Shown in pieces: positions 16,539 to 24,888 of a DNA stretch of 52,933 nucleotides. Below the pieces are notes generated by a model. It made no database searches, had not been told where the DNA came from, and saw only the letters and a program-made list of their open reading frames with translations. Every line of letters starts with the position of its first letter. Position 1 is the first letter of the stretch. The stretch lies in NCBI GenBank assembly GCA_964530825.1, contig CAZHCA010000031.1:1-52933 (forward strand), in the 5' to 3' direction. The DNA comes from CAZHCA01 sp964530825. Its GTDB lineage: Bacteria > Bacteroidota > Bacteroidia > Chitinophagales > Saprospiraceae. The translations under genes were made by a program, and so were the position numbers.

Positions 16539-17402
16539 TTAATCTATTTCTAATTCAACGCTTAACACCCGAAAAGCAGTCGGGAAATTGGCGTATAATT
16601 TTGCTGCTATCTGACTTTTTTCCTCATTGCGTACATCAATGCCCTGCATCCAATTTAAATAGTTCACCTCGATCTGGGTCTCGACATCAAATCCGGGTGT
16701 CAGACTAAAGCTGACCGGATCGCATATTTCCAAAGCCTGCAAACTACCTTCAATCTCAAATGTATCGGCCATAGTTTCGCTCAAGGTGTCGCGAAATAAA
16801 GCAATTTCAGCAATCAAGCGGTTTCCGGAGGATACTTGATAAAGTCCGGCGGTGGCTAGCGGGTGATTCGTGGGAATCGAATCAGGAATTGATCGCGAAG
16901 CAAAATCTGGCAACCCCATTGAAAAGCATAGTTGCTCATGTTTACCGTCTCCAATAATATCAGTTAGGGTAATATTGGTAAAATCTTCGGGATTCGCAAG
17001 TATAAAATTGTCTTCTACCGTCGTATCTCGAATGGCACCTCCCTCCAATAAGAAAAGGCCAATGGAATCAGTTACCCCCAGGGGGTTCCCAGAAACATCA
17101 CGTAGCTGAAAACCCGAAAGGAAATAACGGATGCTAGCAAAACGGTAGGGCTGGCCGAAATCATCGACATATACCGAATCGCCCACCGAGAAGATTGTGG
17201 TGTCAGCGCCACGGATTGCACGGTGGCGCAATTGAATGTTCCAGACGGGGAATGTGCAACAATCGCCGCACCCATTATCGGCATCGGCCTGAAAGTTGAC
17301 GGCTCGAATATCGAGGCACCCGTCGACCTCTTCCACACAACTCGCCGCTACTATGCATAAGGCTAACAATAGCCCTCCGCTACGCATTTTTTTTCCGCTC
17401 AT
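16539..17402 (-). CDS. Divergent MbnP-like lipoprotein
   Basis: A 287-residue exported protein with lipobox AASCVEEVD. Residues about 29-53 form a Cys-rich motif (GCLDIRAVNFQADADNGCGDCC) of the kind found in many secreted Bacteroidota proteins. The rest resembles MbnP: YRFASIRYFLSGFQL, FTNITLTDIIGDGKHEQLCFSMGLP and HPLATAGLYQVSSGN. The aromatic position after HPL is Tyr-Gln instead of Tyr-Trp, so the metal site may differ. The ATG at 17402 overlaps the exonuclease gene by 23 bp. An ATG at 17387 is an alternative. Function is inferred from weak similarity and neighbours. Confidence 0.65.
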   Translation of the reverse strand: MSGKKMRSGGLLLALCIVAASCVEEVDGCLDIRAVNFQADADNGCGDCCTFPVWNIQLRHRAIRGADTTIFSVGDSVYVDDFGQPYRFASIRYFLSGFQLRDVSGNPLGVTDSIGLFLLEGGAIRDTTVEDNFILANPEDFTNITLTDIIGDGKHEQLCFSMGLPDFASRSIPDSIPTNHPLATAGLYQVSSGNRLIAEIALFRDTLSETMADTFEIEGSLQALEICDPVSFSLTPGFDVETQIEVNYLNWMQGIDVRNEEKSQIAAKLYANFPTAFRVLSVELEID

Positions 17403-18210
17403 AATCTTTGACCAGTTGTCTGACGAGCTGCTTGACCTGAGAGGTAAATTCCTTATTCATAATCCAATTGAAGTAATTCCGGTCTTCAGTCAGCGTCTGT
17501 GCCACTGGTCTGCCGTTGTATTTTCCAAAATTGAAAACGACTTCCCCGTTGATATCGACCTTGAGCTTCTGGGTGGCGTCCAAAAACCGAAGGTCACTGG
17601 TGAATTGGTAAAGATGTTGTACGTCTGGACGTACCGGTTCCTTTTCAATTTCGCCGTCTTCGCCAACCAGATCTACACCTTTGTATTTCTCCAGCTGTCC
17701 CTTAAAAACTTCGACCGTAGCCCGCACATCAGCCATAGCGTCGTGTGCATCCTCCATCTCCTGGTTGCAATAGAATTTCAAAGCTGCCCGTAGTGTACGC
17801 GGCTCCATTTTGTAGAAAATGCGCTGCACGTCAATGGTACGCCGCCGCTCCATAGAGAATTCCATACCTACGCGTGCAAACTCTTCCATCAATAAGGGGA
17901 TATCGAATCGATTAGAATTATAGCCTGCTAAATCGGCATTACCGATGAAATCGTACAATCGCTGGGCCACCTGAGCAAAAGTAGGCTTATTAGCCACATC
18001 GTTGGGTTCGATACCGTGCACCTGCATGGCTTCGAGTGAGATCGGAATCCCGGGATTGATCAGCATCGAGAGCTCTTCGGCTGCTTTACCGCCTTTGGGG
18101 AATTTCAAAATAGCAATTTGTAAAATGCGGTCGCGGACAACGCTCAAACCAGTGGCTTCGATATCGAAAAAACACAGATCACGGTCTAGTTGAAGGGGCA
18201 AGTTTTCCAT
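17380..18210 (-). CDS. DnaQ-like 3'-5' exonuclease
   Basis: A 276-residue DEDDh exonuclease of the DNA polymerase III epsilon family. Exo I is FFDIEATGL near residue 15 (the two acidic residues), Exo II is GYNSNRFDIPLL near 95-106, and Exo III is EDAHDAMADV with the catalytic His-Asp. A C-terminal module with FNFGKYNGRPV resembles the tail of exodeoxyribonuclease X-like proteins. Probably a repair or RNA/DNA end-trimming nuclease, not the replicative proofreader. It starts 19 bp after apbE and overlaps the next gene, so it appears to be in the same operon without obvious functional link. Confidence 0.9.
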   Translation of the reverse strand: MENLPLQLDRDLCFFDIEATGLSVVRDRILQIAILKFPKGGKAAEELSMLINPGIPISLEAMQVHGIEPNDVANKPTFAQVAQRLYDFIGNADLAGYNSNRFDIPLLMEEFARVGMEFSMERRRTIDVQRIFYKMEPRTLRAALKFYCNQEMEDAHDAMADVRATVEVFKGQLEKYKGVDLVGEDGEIEKEPVRPDVQHLYQFTSDLRFLDATQKLKVDINGEVVFNFGKYNGRPVAQTLTEDRNYFNWIMNKEFTSQVKQLVRQLVKDYERKKNA

Positions 18211-18229
18211 AAATGATAGTTGATTATCG

Positions 18230-19300
18230 CTATTGCAATGTAGTTGTGTTCAGTACAAAATCCAGGCCACTTGTATAGCGCACATACATACGCTGAGCAT
18301 CACGCCGTACAATAAAATAAGCCTCAATGTCCGGTAATTGTTCCGCCAGCTCCCTAGCACGCTCGGCGCCCAATACCATAAAAGCGGTTGCGTAAGCGTC
18401 GGCGGTTGCACAGTCGGAGGCGAAAACAGAAGCGCTGAGCAGATCACTGCGTTCAGGGAATCCCGTAGCGGGATTAATGGTATGGCTGTAGGTAATGCCA
18501 TTTACTTTGTAAAAGTTGCGGTAATTACCTGAGGTCGCCAGTCCACCCTCTTGCAGCGGCAATGCAGTCTGGATTTCATTTAAGCCGGCACGGGCGTCCG
18601 GCAAGCTAATTCCAATCTGCCAGGTGTTTCCCTTTGCATTGCGCCCGCGGGTGCGCACCTCCCCGCCGATATCGATCAGATAATTGGCAATGCCTTGTTG
18701 CTCGAGGTGTTCGCCCAATAAGTCCACTCCGTAGCCTTTAGCCACCCCGCTAAAGTCGACCTGCACACCGGGTGCGGATTTTTTCATATAGTTCCCCGCC
18801 AAACGGACCTTGGTCAGACCAACGAATTGCATTAAAGAATCTACGATATTGGAATCCACCGTCGTGAGGGGTTCACCTTCGTAGCCGAACCCCCAGTAAT
18901 TGACTAGGGGCATCACGGTGGGGTCAAATGCTCCGTTCGTGCGTTCGTAAACCGCCTGAGCAAGGCTCCAGTTTTTCCGGAAATGGATGTTAGCTACGCT
19001 GACGGCAGAGGGTGGCCCGGCGGTGTCCAGACGAATCCCCTTCGGAGAACGATTGAAAATGGAAATGGTGGCTTGCTCCATGTAAGTGGACACCTGCTCG
19101 TTCAGACTCAACAGCAGGGAGTCCAGCACCTTCTTTTTCACCTGATTAGCCGTATCTTCCAAAACTATCCGGTAGTAGGTGCCCATTGTGGAACCCCTTA
19201 TCTCCCGGTATGGAGCCCCTCCGGCAGCCTCACCGTTCGACTGACAACTCCAGAGACTAATCCCCAATAATCCGATAATCAGGAACCCAAATCCTTTCAT
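18230..19300 (-). CDS. apbE: FAD:protein FMN transferase (ApbE), lipoprotein
   Basis: Transfers FMN from FAD to Ser/Thr of target flavoproteins such as NqrB/NqrC, outside the cytoplasmic membrane. The 356-residue protein has a lipoprotein signal (ISLWSCQSN). Family motifs: STMGTYYRI, NRSPKG, FDPTVMPLVNYWGFG, the FAD/Mg-binding DFSGVAKGYGVD, DIGGEVRTRGRN, GLATSGNYRNF and SHTINPATGFP. Its ATG overlaps the doxX stop (ATGA), showing translational coupling. No Nqr genes are in the window. Confidence 0.95.
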   Translation of the reverse strand: MKGFGFLIIGLLGISLWSCQSNGEAAGGAPYREIRGSTMGTYYRIVLEDTANQVKKKVLDSLLLSLNEQVSTYMEQATISIFNRSPKGIRLDTAGPPSAVSVANIHFRKNWSLAQAVYERTNGAFDPTVMPLVNYWGFGYEGEPLTTVDSNIVDSLMQFVGLTKVRLAGNYMKKSAPGVQVDFSGVAKGYGVDLLGEHLEQQGIANYLIDIGGEVRTRGRNAKGNTWQIGISLPDARAGLNEIQTALPLQEGGLATSGNYRNFYKVNGITYSHTINPATGFPERSDLLSASVFASDCATADAYATAFMVLGAERARELAEQLPDIEAYFIVRRDAQRMYVRYTSGLDFVLNTTTLQ

Positions 19301-19725
19301 AACCCCATTTTAAAACCTTGAAGGTAACCGGTATCCAGAATGTATATTCCCGGATCTAACAGCAGAAGAACCACGCAGACGCCCAAATAGAAACCAGCCT
19401 TTTCCATCGTGTTGAAAGGTTCGTCGCCATGTACGACGAAGGTAGCTACAGTCATGTTTACCAATAAGGGTACGATCGCCCAACGCATGTACCACCCGAT
19501 TATTAATAAAAACGAATAAACGACCTCCGCAAGAATCGCTAATATAAGGGATGTTTGGTCACCGAACCCTATTGGGTCGGCAAAATTCGACCTTCCGCCC
19601 ACTGATTTAAACAGTTTACTCCAGCCACGGACCGGCAGTATGAGGTTACCGAACAACAGACAAAGAAGTAGTAAGGAAAGATCCCTGTATTCCATCGGCT
19701 TTATTTTCCGGCCAATCGACACCAT
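19297..19725 (-). CDS. DoxX-like integral membrane protein
   Basis: Small membrane protein (142 residues from the ATG at 19725; an ATG at 19695 would give 132) with four hydrophobic segments: LLLLCLLFGNLILPV, SLILAILAEVVYSFLLIIGW, WAIVPLLVNMTVATFVV and FYLGVCVVLLLL. The pattern RGWSKLFK after the first helix and the HGDEPFNTMEKAGFYL loop are like DoxX/DoxD-type quinone-related proteins. Codons upstream of 19725 are not membrane-protein-like and were excluded. First gene of the apparent doxX-apbE-exonuclease-mbnP-peroxidase operon. Exact role unknown. Confidence 0.75.
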   Translation of the reverse strand: MVSIGRKIKPMEYRDLSLLLLCLLFGNLILPVRGWSKLFKSVGGRSNFADPIGFGDQTSLILAILAEVVYSFLLIIGWYMRWAIVPLLVNMTVATFVVHGDEPFNTMEKAGFYLGVCVVLLLLDPGIYILDTGYLQGFKMGL

Positions 19726-19893
19726 AATAAAACGGAAAATGCCCTTAAGTTCGGCCTGAACGTAAAAATCCAGCCGCCTTTTAGGTCTTGCAGATCGCAA
19801 TTACATGGAAAACACGTGTCCTGAAGTATTAATATTTTCCTTTTACGGAAAGATTTGCCATTTTTCGGCGGGGTAGAATACCGTCGACAGGGC

Positions 19894-21474
19894 ATGAATG
19901 AAAAAACCATTTACCGGCTAAGCCTAGTACTTCTCATTTTGGGTATGTTGCTCAACCTGGGCTTGCAGCCGCTGTACCTTGAGGAACCGCGCCGCACCTT
20001 GATTGCTATGGAAATGTACTATAGCGGCAACTGGTGGGTACCCACCCAGTTGGGCGCCTATTACTACAATAAACCTCCGGTCTATAACTGGTTGCTCATC
20101 ATCAGTGCCTGGATACACGGCGGCTTTTCCGAATGGGCGGTCCGTTTGCCCACGGTCCTCTCTACCTTTGTGATCGGCCTGTTGCTCTTTCTGCAGGTAA
20201 ATAAGTACGTAAATACCGAAGCGGCCTGGCTGAGTACCCTGCTCTTCCTGGTTTCCGGCGGCATGCTTTTTTACTTCACCACCCTTGCTGAAATTGATCT
20301 CTTCTACGCCCTCATAACCCTGGGCAGCATGCTGGCGGTTTTTCATTTTCAGCAGCAAAATCGCTACTATCCTCTATACCTTTTTGCCTATGGCCTGGGG
20401 GCTATTGGATTCCTGACTAAAGGCCTGCCCTCGATAGCATTTACAGGACTGACCCTGGTTTCCTGGCTCATCTATACCAAGGATTGGAAGAAGCTGTTCT
20501 CCATCGCCCACCTCCTGGGCATCCTACTTTTTGTGCTCCTTAGCGCTGGTTATTATTACATCTATTCCCGGTTCAACGACCCTACCCCTTTTCTGACTAC
20601 CCTACTCGATGAGTCTTCCGACCGCACCATGGCCAAGAAGACCTTTTGGCAATTATTTGCCCATATTATTACCCTGCCGCTGCACATCATCAAAGATCTC
20701 TTGCCAGGAGCCATTTTTATGGTCTATCTGATGCGTAGCGATTTGCTGAGTAAACTTCTTAAAAACAACCTGGTTACCTTCGCCCTGCTTACCGTTTTGG
20801 TTAATGTCTCGGTCTACTGGTTTTCTCCCGGTACCCGGCTACGCTATATCTATGCCCTGTACCCACTGATTCTGCTCGTACTCGTTTATGCCTGGCAGGC
20901 GCGTCACGACCTCGCCCACCCTTGGCGCGCTTGGACAGTGCAGGGTTTTACTCTCTTAATTACTTTTGCGCTCCCACTCGGTGCATTGGCTTTGCCGTTT
21001 ATGGAAAACTTCGATTTTCTTGCCTATCGCTGGCCTTTGGCTATAGTTTTTTTTCTGAGCTTTGGAGCGCTGGCCTATTTTCGCGTTCGTTATCCCGGCT
21101 TGCAGATTCCGCTGCTTATTCTGTCCCTGGCCGTCGCGCGTCTGTTTTTCGATCTCACAATCTTGCCCCAACGCAACCACGACACTGAAGCGCAGGCCCA
21201 ACGCGATAAAGCCAAACGCATTCACCAAATGGTGCCCGAAGACGCGCCGTTATACCTGCTCAACGATTCCCGCGTATCCTTCACGCTCATCGCCTACCTC
21301 AACCGGTACCGCAAAGCACCCGTATTGCAAAATTTTAATAAAATTCCGGAAGCCTACTATATCCTGCCCGCCGATGAAACCCGTCCTAGCGATCGCATCC
21401 TGTACAAATTAAATTATCACGGTCAGACCTACGTCCTCACCGCACCGGAAATAAAGCGCAATCGGGGAATGTAA
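19894..21474 (+). CDS. GT39/ArnT-like polyprenyl-linked glycosyltransferase
   Basis: Multi-pass membrane glycosyltransferase of the dolichyl-phosphate-mannose / ArnT superfamily, 526 residues from the ATG at 19894 (a TTG at 19855 is less likely). The first extracytoplasmic loop has YLEEPRRTLIAMEMYYSGNWWVPTQ...YNKPPVYNW, with the acidic pair that is catalytic in the family. About ten further hydrophobic segments follow, then a soluble tail with APLYLLND. It would transfer a sugar from a lipid carrier to lipid A, protein or polysaccharide on the periplasmic side. The acceptor cannot be told. Divergent from doxX, with no neighbouring glycan genes. Confidence 0.85.
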   Translation: MNEKTIYRLSLVLLILGMLLNLGLQPLYLEEPRRTLIAMEMYYSGNWWVPTQLGAYYYNKPPVYNWLLIISAWIHGGFSEWAVRLPTVLSTFVIGLLLFLQVNKYVNTEAAWLSTLLFLVSGGMLFYFTTLAEIDLFYALITLGSMLAVFHFQQQNRYYPLYLFAYGLGAIGFLTKGLPSIAFTGLTLVSWLIYTKDWKKLFSIAHLLGILLFVLLSAGYYYIYSRFNDPTPFLTTLLDESSDRTMAKKTFWQLFAHIITLPLHIIKDLLPGAIFMVYLMRSDLLSKLLKNNLVTFALLTVLVNVSVYWFSPGTRLRYIYALYPLILLVLVYAWQARHDLAHPWRAWTVQGFTLLITFALPLGALALPFMENFDFLAYRWPLAIVFFLSFGALAYFRVRYPGLQIPLLILSLAVARLFFDLTILPQRNHDTEAQAQRDKAKRIHQMVPEDAPLYLLNDSRVSFTLIAYLNRYRKAPVLQNFNKIPEAYYILPADETRPSDRILYKLNYHGQTYVLTAPEIKRNRGM

Positions 21475-21571
21475 AGCATCTAGCCCCAAGAGCAAACTGC
21501 CAGTGCGCCGGGGTCGGTCCCATTTTTTCCATCCCCTATTTACAAATTCAAAATTTTGTACTACCTTACAA

Positions 21572-21592
21572 ACCGAACAGTCGGTATGTTTG
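21572..21592 (+). promoter_or_regulatory. Operator-like palindrome overlapping the tetR promoter
   Basis: ACCGA-ACAG-TCGGT (21572-21585) is an inverted repeat of the kind bound by TetR dimers. The last T begins TATGTTTG (21585-21592), which matches the TAnnTTTG -7 element. A repressor bound here would block RNA polymerase, implying autoregulation of the gene at 21624. No good TTG is found at the expected distance. Confidence 0.55.
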
Positions 21593-21623
21593 GAAACGGG
21601 ATAGTTACACAGAAAAAGAAGAA

Positions 21624-22226
21624 ATGGGTACGGCCAGAGAACAGATTATACGCACCGGACTAAAGCTCTTTCTAAAAAAGAGTTTCAAAGAAGTGACGCT
21701 CAAGGAACTACTAGCAGAAACCGGACTCTCGAAGGGCGCTTTTTACCACCACTTTGCCAGCAAAGAGGCGGTATTTCTGGAAGTAGTCGACATTTACATG
21801 CTTAAAGTTCAGGATGACTTGTACACCAATATCCAGGCGGATAATCTGCGAGATTTTTTCGCAACTTACGTGCGCTTGGTAAAAGCCAAAATGGAAGATC
21901 TCGAAGCTATGTTCCCAGGAGAGGAAAGCGTCTTGATCAATTACTTTCAGTTGGCGTTTGGCGCCCAACGGCTGCTCCCCCACTTCAAAGAAATGGTGGA
22001 GCAAAAATTCAAAGAGGAACTGGTAATTTGGGAGCAAGCCTTCCGGCGTGCGCAAGCGAACGGAGAGGTTGCTTCTCACCTGGACCCCGTGCTATTTGCT
22101 GAAATACTCGTAGCCGTCATCGATGGTGCGGGCATACGACAAGTTTTACGGGAGGATCTTGGCGGCATGCAAGAGGAATTGATGAAAAAATTCGACGGCC
22201 TCTACGCACTTCTTAGGAGTAAGTAG
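21624..22226 (+). CDS. TetR/AcrR family transcriptional regulator
   Basis: A 200-residue one-component regulator. The N-terminal helix-turn-helix spans about residues 8-53, including TLKELLAETGLSKGAFYHHFASKEAVFLEVV, the diagnostic TetR motif. The C-terminal helical domain binds an unknown ligand. The 5' region has a palindrome on the -7 element, so it probably represses itself. Adjacent genes (a small conserved protein downstream, glycosyltransferase upstream) do not reveal the regulon. Confidence 0.92.
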   Translation: MGTAREQIIRTGLKLFLKKSFKEVTLKELLAETGLSKGAFYHHFASKEAVFLEVVDIYMLKVQDDLYTNIQADNLRDFFATYVRLVKAKMEDLEAMFPGEESVLINYFQLAFGAQRLLPHFKEMVEQKFKEELVIWEQAFRRAQANGEVASHLDPVLFAEILVAVIDGAGIRQVLREDLGGMQEELMKKFDGLYALLRSK

Positions 22227-22274
22227 TCTTCCCAGGAAATTGGGTGATATCCATTAATCAAAAAAATAACGCCT

Positions 22275-22484
22275 ATGGTATGGGTTTTCAAAACAACTGT
22301 TCAGCAGAACAAGGAGGCGGAACAATGCAAGGTCTTGTTACAGTCTTTGTACCCGGACGCCAGAATTACTTTCGATTTGGAGGATTGCGATAAAGTTCTG
22401 CGCATCGATAATGCCCATCTGTCCATATCCCAGGTAAAGGCCATTCTTCAACAATTGGCATTCACCTGCGAGGAACTGGAATAG
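22275..22484 (+). CDS. Small conserved Bacteroidota protein, HMA-like fold
   Basis: A 69-residue cytoplasmic protein (MVWVFKTTVQQNKEAEQCKVLL...FDLEDCDKVLRID...QVKAILQQLAFTCEELE). The beta-alpha-beta-beta-alpha-beta pattern and the FDLEDCDKVLRID segment fit a common small protein of Bacteroidota with a ferredoxin-like, heavy-metal-associated-like fold. The metal-binding CxxC of copper chaperones is missing. It ends just before a strong terminator. Function unknown. Confidence 0.7.
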   Translation: MVWVFKTTVQQNKEAEQCKVLLQSLYPDARITFDLEDCDKVLRIDNAHLSISQVKAILQQLAFTCEELE

Positions 22485-22542
22485 CAGTCTGTTCACTATT
22501 GGTACTTCAAGAACCCGCATACTCCCATTCATGACCATGTAG

Positions 22543-22574
22543 GCCCGTCGCTTGATCTCAGCGGCGGGCTTTTC
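22543..22574 (+). terminator. Rho-independent terminator downstream of the small HMA-like gene
   Basis: GCCCGTCGC (22543-22551) pairs with GCGGCGGGC (22561-22569) with one wobble and a 9-nt loop, followed by TTTTCTT. It ends the tetR/small-protein transcripts and sits immediately before the convergent terC gene end. Confidence 0.85.
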
Positions 22575-22575
22575 T

Positions 22576-23421
22576 TCAATTCGAAGTTGCCTCTTTTGTT
22601 TTCATCGTCTCGCCCTTCAGATCGCGCAGCACGACTGGATCCCGTTTTTTGCGCAAGCGCATGTTAAGCACCTCAACCAGAAGCGAGAATGCGATCGCAA
22701 AATAGAGGTAAGCCTTCGGAATGGCACCAATTTCCTGCCCGACGATCTTCACATGCCCAAGGTGGGCGCCCTCGGTGATTAGCATAAACCCAATAAGCAG
22801 CAAAAAGGAAAGCCCCAACATTTGAATCGAGGGGTTGCGGTTGACAAAGTCAGCTACTGGAATGGCAAATAGCATCATAACTACTATCGAGACTATGATG
22901 GAAATAGCCATCACCATAATACTATCCGTCAGCCCTACCGCAGTAAGGATGGAATCGAAAGAAAACACGACGTTGATCAAGGTAATCTGCAGGATTACCC
23001 GGGTCAGCGAGGTGGCCTTTTTGGTAAGCTGTTGGTCTTCGTGCGCTGCATCACCCTCCAGTTTATGGTGGATCTCGGTCGTACTTTTATAGAGCAGGAA
23101 GAGACCTCCCAAAATGAGGATTATGCTCTGACCGGAAAGGGCCCCATCAATAAAAGCATTGTGAAATTCTAGCACGGGCTCCTGCATCGCGATCAGGATA
23201 CCTACCCCAGCCAGTAACAAAAGACGCAAAATCATGGCCAGAATAAGACCGATGTTGGTGGCTCGTTTTTGATCTTCCTTGGGTAATTTACCAGCCGCAA
23301 TGGAAATAAAGATAATATTATCGATGCCCAGTACAATCTCCAGAAATGTTATGGTGAGCAGGCTGACCCACACTTCTACACTACTAAAATCGGGCATGGC
23401 GAGCAACAGGATCCAATCCAT
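22576..23421 (-). CDS. TerC family integral membrane protein
   Basis: A 281-residue membrane protein with seven to eight hydrophobic segments. The two TerC signatures are present: FLEIVLGIDNIIFI near residues 26-39 and VVFSFDSILTAVGL near 155-168, each carrying the conserved Asp and adjacent polar residues. TerC-family proteins are linked to tellurite resistance, manganese efflux and metal loading of secreted enzymes. The N-terminal MDWILLLAMPDFSSVEVWVSL is typical for the family. Confidence 0.9.
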   Translation of the reverse strand: MDWILLLAMPDFSSVEVWVSLLTITFLEIVLGIDNIIFISIAAGKLPKEDQKRATNIGLILAMILRLLLLAGVGILIAMQEPVLEFHNAFIDGALSGQSIILILGGLFLLYKSTTEIHHKLEGDAAHEDQQLTKKATSLTRVILQITLINVVFSFDSILTAVGLTDSIMVMAISIIVSIVVMMLFAIPVADFVNRNPSIQMLGLSFLLLIGFMLITEGAHLGHVKIVGQEIGAIPKAYLYFAIAFSLLVEVLNMRLRKKRDPVVLRDLKGETMKTKEATSN

Positions 23422-23562
23422 AGGTAGAGGAATTGTTTTCTTGGTATTTTGCGTTGCAAGTTTAAGGATTTTTTGGCTACCATTGCCCTCGTCTCCGGCA
23501 AGACTTACCCGGATTATTTCAGCAAAGAGCCAGCTGCCATTTCCACATTAGCAATCACTGAC

Positions 23563-24063
23563 ATGAAATACCGCCGCTTATCGCGTGAAGAACTGGAAGA
23601 ACTGAAATCGGATTTTGTCAATTTTCTGGCCGCCAATAGTGTCGTTGCCGCCGAATGGGAGGCCCTTAAAAAACAGGAGCCCCGTAAAGCAGAGGACCTG
23701 ATTGAAATTTTCTCCGATATCGTTTTCGACAAAGTCCTCCGTAAGATCGAATACCTTGAGTTCAAAACCCCTAAAGACATTAAGACGTTTCGTTGTTTGC
23801 CCCATAAAATCATTATGCTGGGGGTAAAAATTGAAGGCGATACCGAACTCGACTTTACAGCCGATGCCACACCCGAGGCCATGCAACAAATCCTGCAGAC
23901 TTCTCAGGCCGAACTTCGCCTTTACCGGGGCGAAAAGGCCTACCAACCACAACGCGAACAGGAGCTTTTCCGCATGCTGGAATCGGGCGCCCGAATTGTA
24001 CACGACGGCGGACTGTACAAAACTCTGGCGCAACTGTTAGGGGAACAAGCAGGTGATGAATAA
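23563..24063 (+). CDS. DUF6495 family protein
   Basis: A 166-residue soluble protein conserved in Bacteroidota. It begins MKYRRLSREELEELKSDFVNFLAA and contains EPRKAEDLIEIFSDIVFDKVL and KIEYLEFKTPKDIKTFRC, which I recognise as the DUF6495 pattern. The ATG at 23563 is chosen because upstream codons (from 23449) do not fit the family. No function is known. It is a lone plus-strand gene between terC and trmD. Confidence 0.8.
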   Translation: MKYRRLSREELEELKSDFVNFLAANSVVAAEWEALKKQEPRKAEDLIEIFSDIVFDKVLRKIEYLEFKTPKDIKTFRCLPHKIIMLGVKIEGDTELDFTADATPEAMQQILQTSQAELRLYRGEKAYQPQREQELFRMLESGARIVHDGGLYKTLAQLLGEQAGDE

Positions 24064-24145
24064 ATGGGGTACGTTTGCCGACAATATTGTCGCCTATTGT
24101 ATTGAATCCACCTTCCCCTGACCACCAGGTCTGCTCTCCAGTGAC

Positions 24146-24826
24146 CTATTCTTCCTCCAAGAGATCCGGTCGCCGGTCTCTGGTTCGCCTTAGGGCCTGC
24201 TCGTATCGCCACGCTTCGATAGCGGGAAAATTGCCCGAAAGCAGGATTTCGGGCACCTCCCAGCCGCGGAACTCAGCCGGCCGGGTATAGACCGGAGGGG
24301 CCAGCATCCGGTCCTGAAAAGAATCAGTCAGGGCCGAAGTTTCGTCTCCCAATACGCCGGGGAGGACGCGCCCGATAGCATCAACCACAACTGCCGCGGC
24401 CAGCTCGCCTCCCGAAATAACGTAATCGCCGATAGAAATTTCCAAGGTTACATAGTGTTCCCGGATGCGTTCATCGATGCCCTTGTAGTGGCCACAAATC
24501 AGGAGCAGGCGCTGTTGCAGAGACAACCGGTTGGCGGCCGGCTGGTCAAAACGTTGCCCATCGGGAGTGAAATAAATGATTTCATCGTAGGCCCGGTCTT
24601 TTTGCAGTTCGTCGATACAATTGGCGAGCGGCTCGACCATCATGACCATACCCGCTCCGCCACCATACTGGTAATCGTCCACTTGCTGATGCTTTCCATA
24701 CCCGTAGGGCCGCAGGTCGATCAAGTTGATCGACAAAAGGCCCTTTTCCTGCGCCCGCTTCATAATGGAATGATCAAAAGGGCTGCGCAGTAAATCGGGT
24801 TGAACGGTAATAATGTCGATCTCCAT
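24146..24826 (-). CDS. trmD: tRNA (guanine-N1-)-methyltransferase
   Basis: Methylates G37 of tRNAs with a G36-G37 sequence, preventing frameshifts. At 226 residues it is a standard SPOUT-class TrmD. Motifs: the N-terminal IDIITVQPDLLRSPFDHSIMKRA, YGGGAGMVMMVEPL, the trefoil-knot SAM-binding segments LLLICGHYKGIDERI and EISIGDYVISGGELAA, and the C-terminal VPEILLSGNFPAIEAWRYEQAL. A possible last gene of a minus-strand group with the FKBP isomerase upstream. Confidence 0.96.
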   Translation of the reverse strand: MEIDIITVQPDLLRSPFDHSIMKRAQEKGLLSINLIDLRPYGYGKHQQVDDYQYGGGAGMVMMVEPLANCIDELQKDRAYDEIIYFTPDGQRFDQPAANRLSLQQRLLLICGHYKGIDERIREHYVTLEISIGDYVISGGELAAAVVVDAIGRVLPGVLGDETSALTDSFQDRMLAPPVYTRPAEFRGWEVPEILLSGNFPAIEAWRYEQALRRTRDRRPDLLEEE

Positions 24827-24888
24827 GTCAGCACTTATAAGTTAGCGACCACCGGCACCCAGGTCGATCCATAGCCGCTCTGGTCGCT

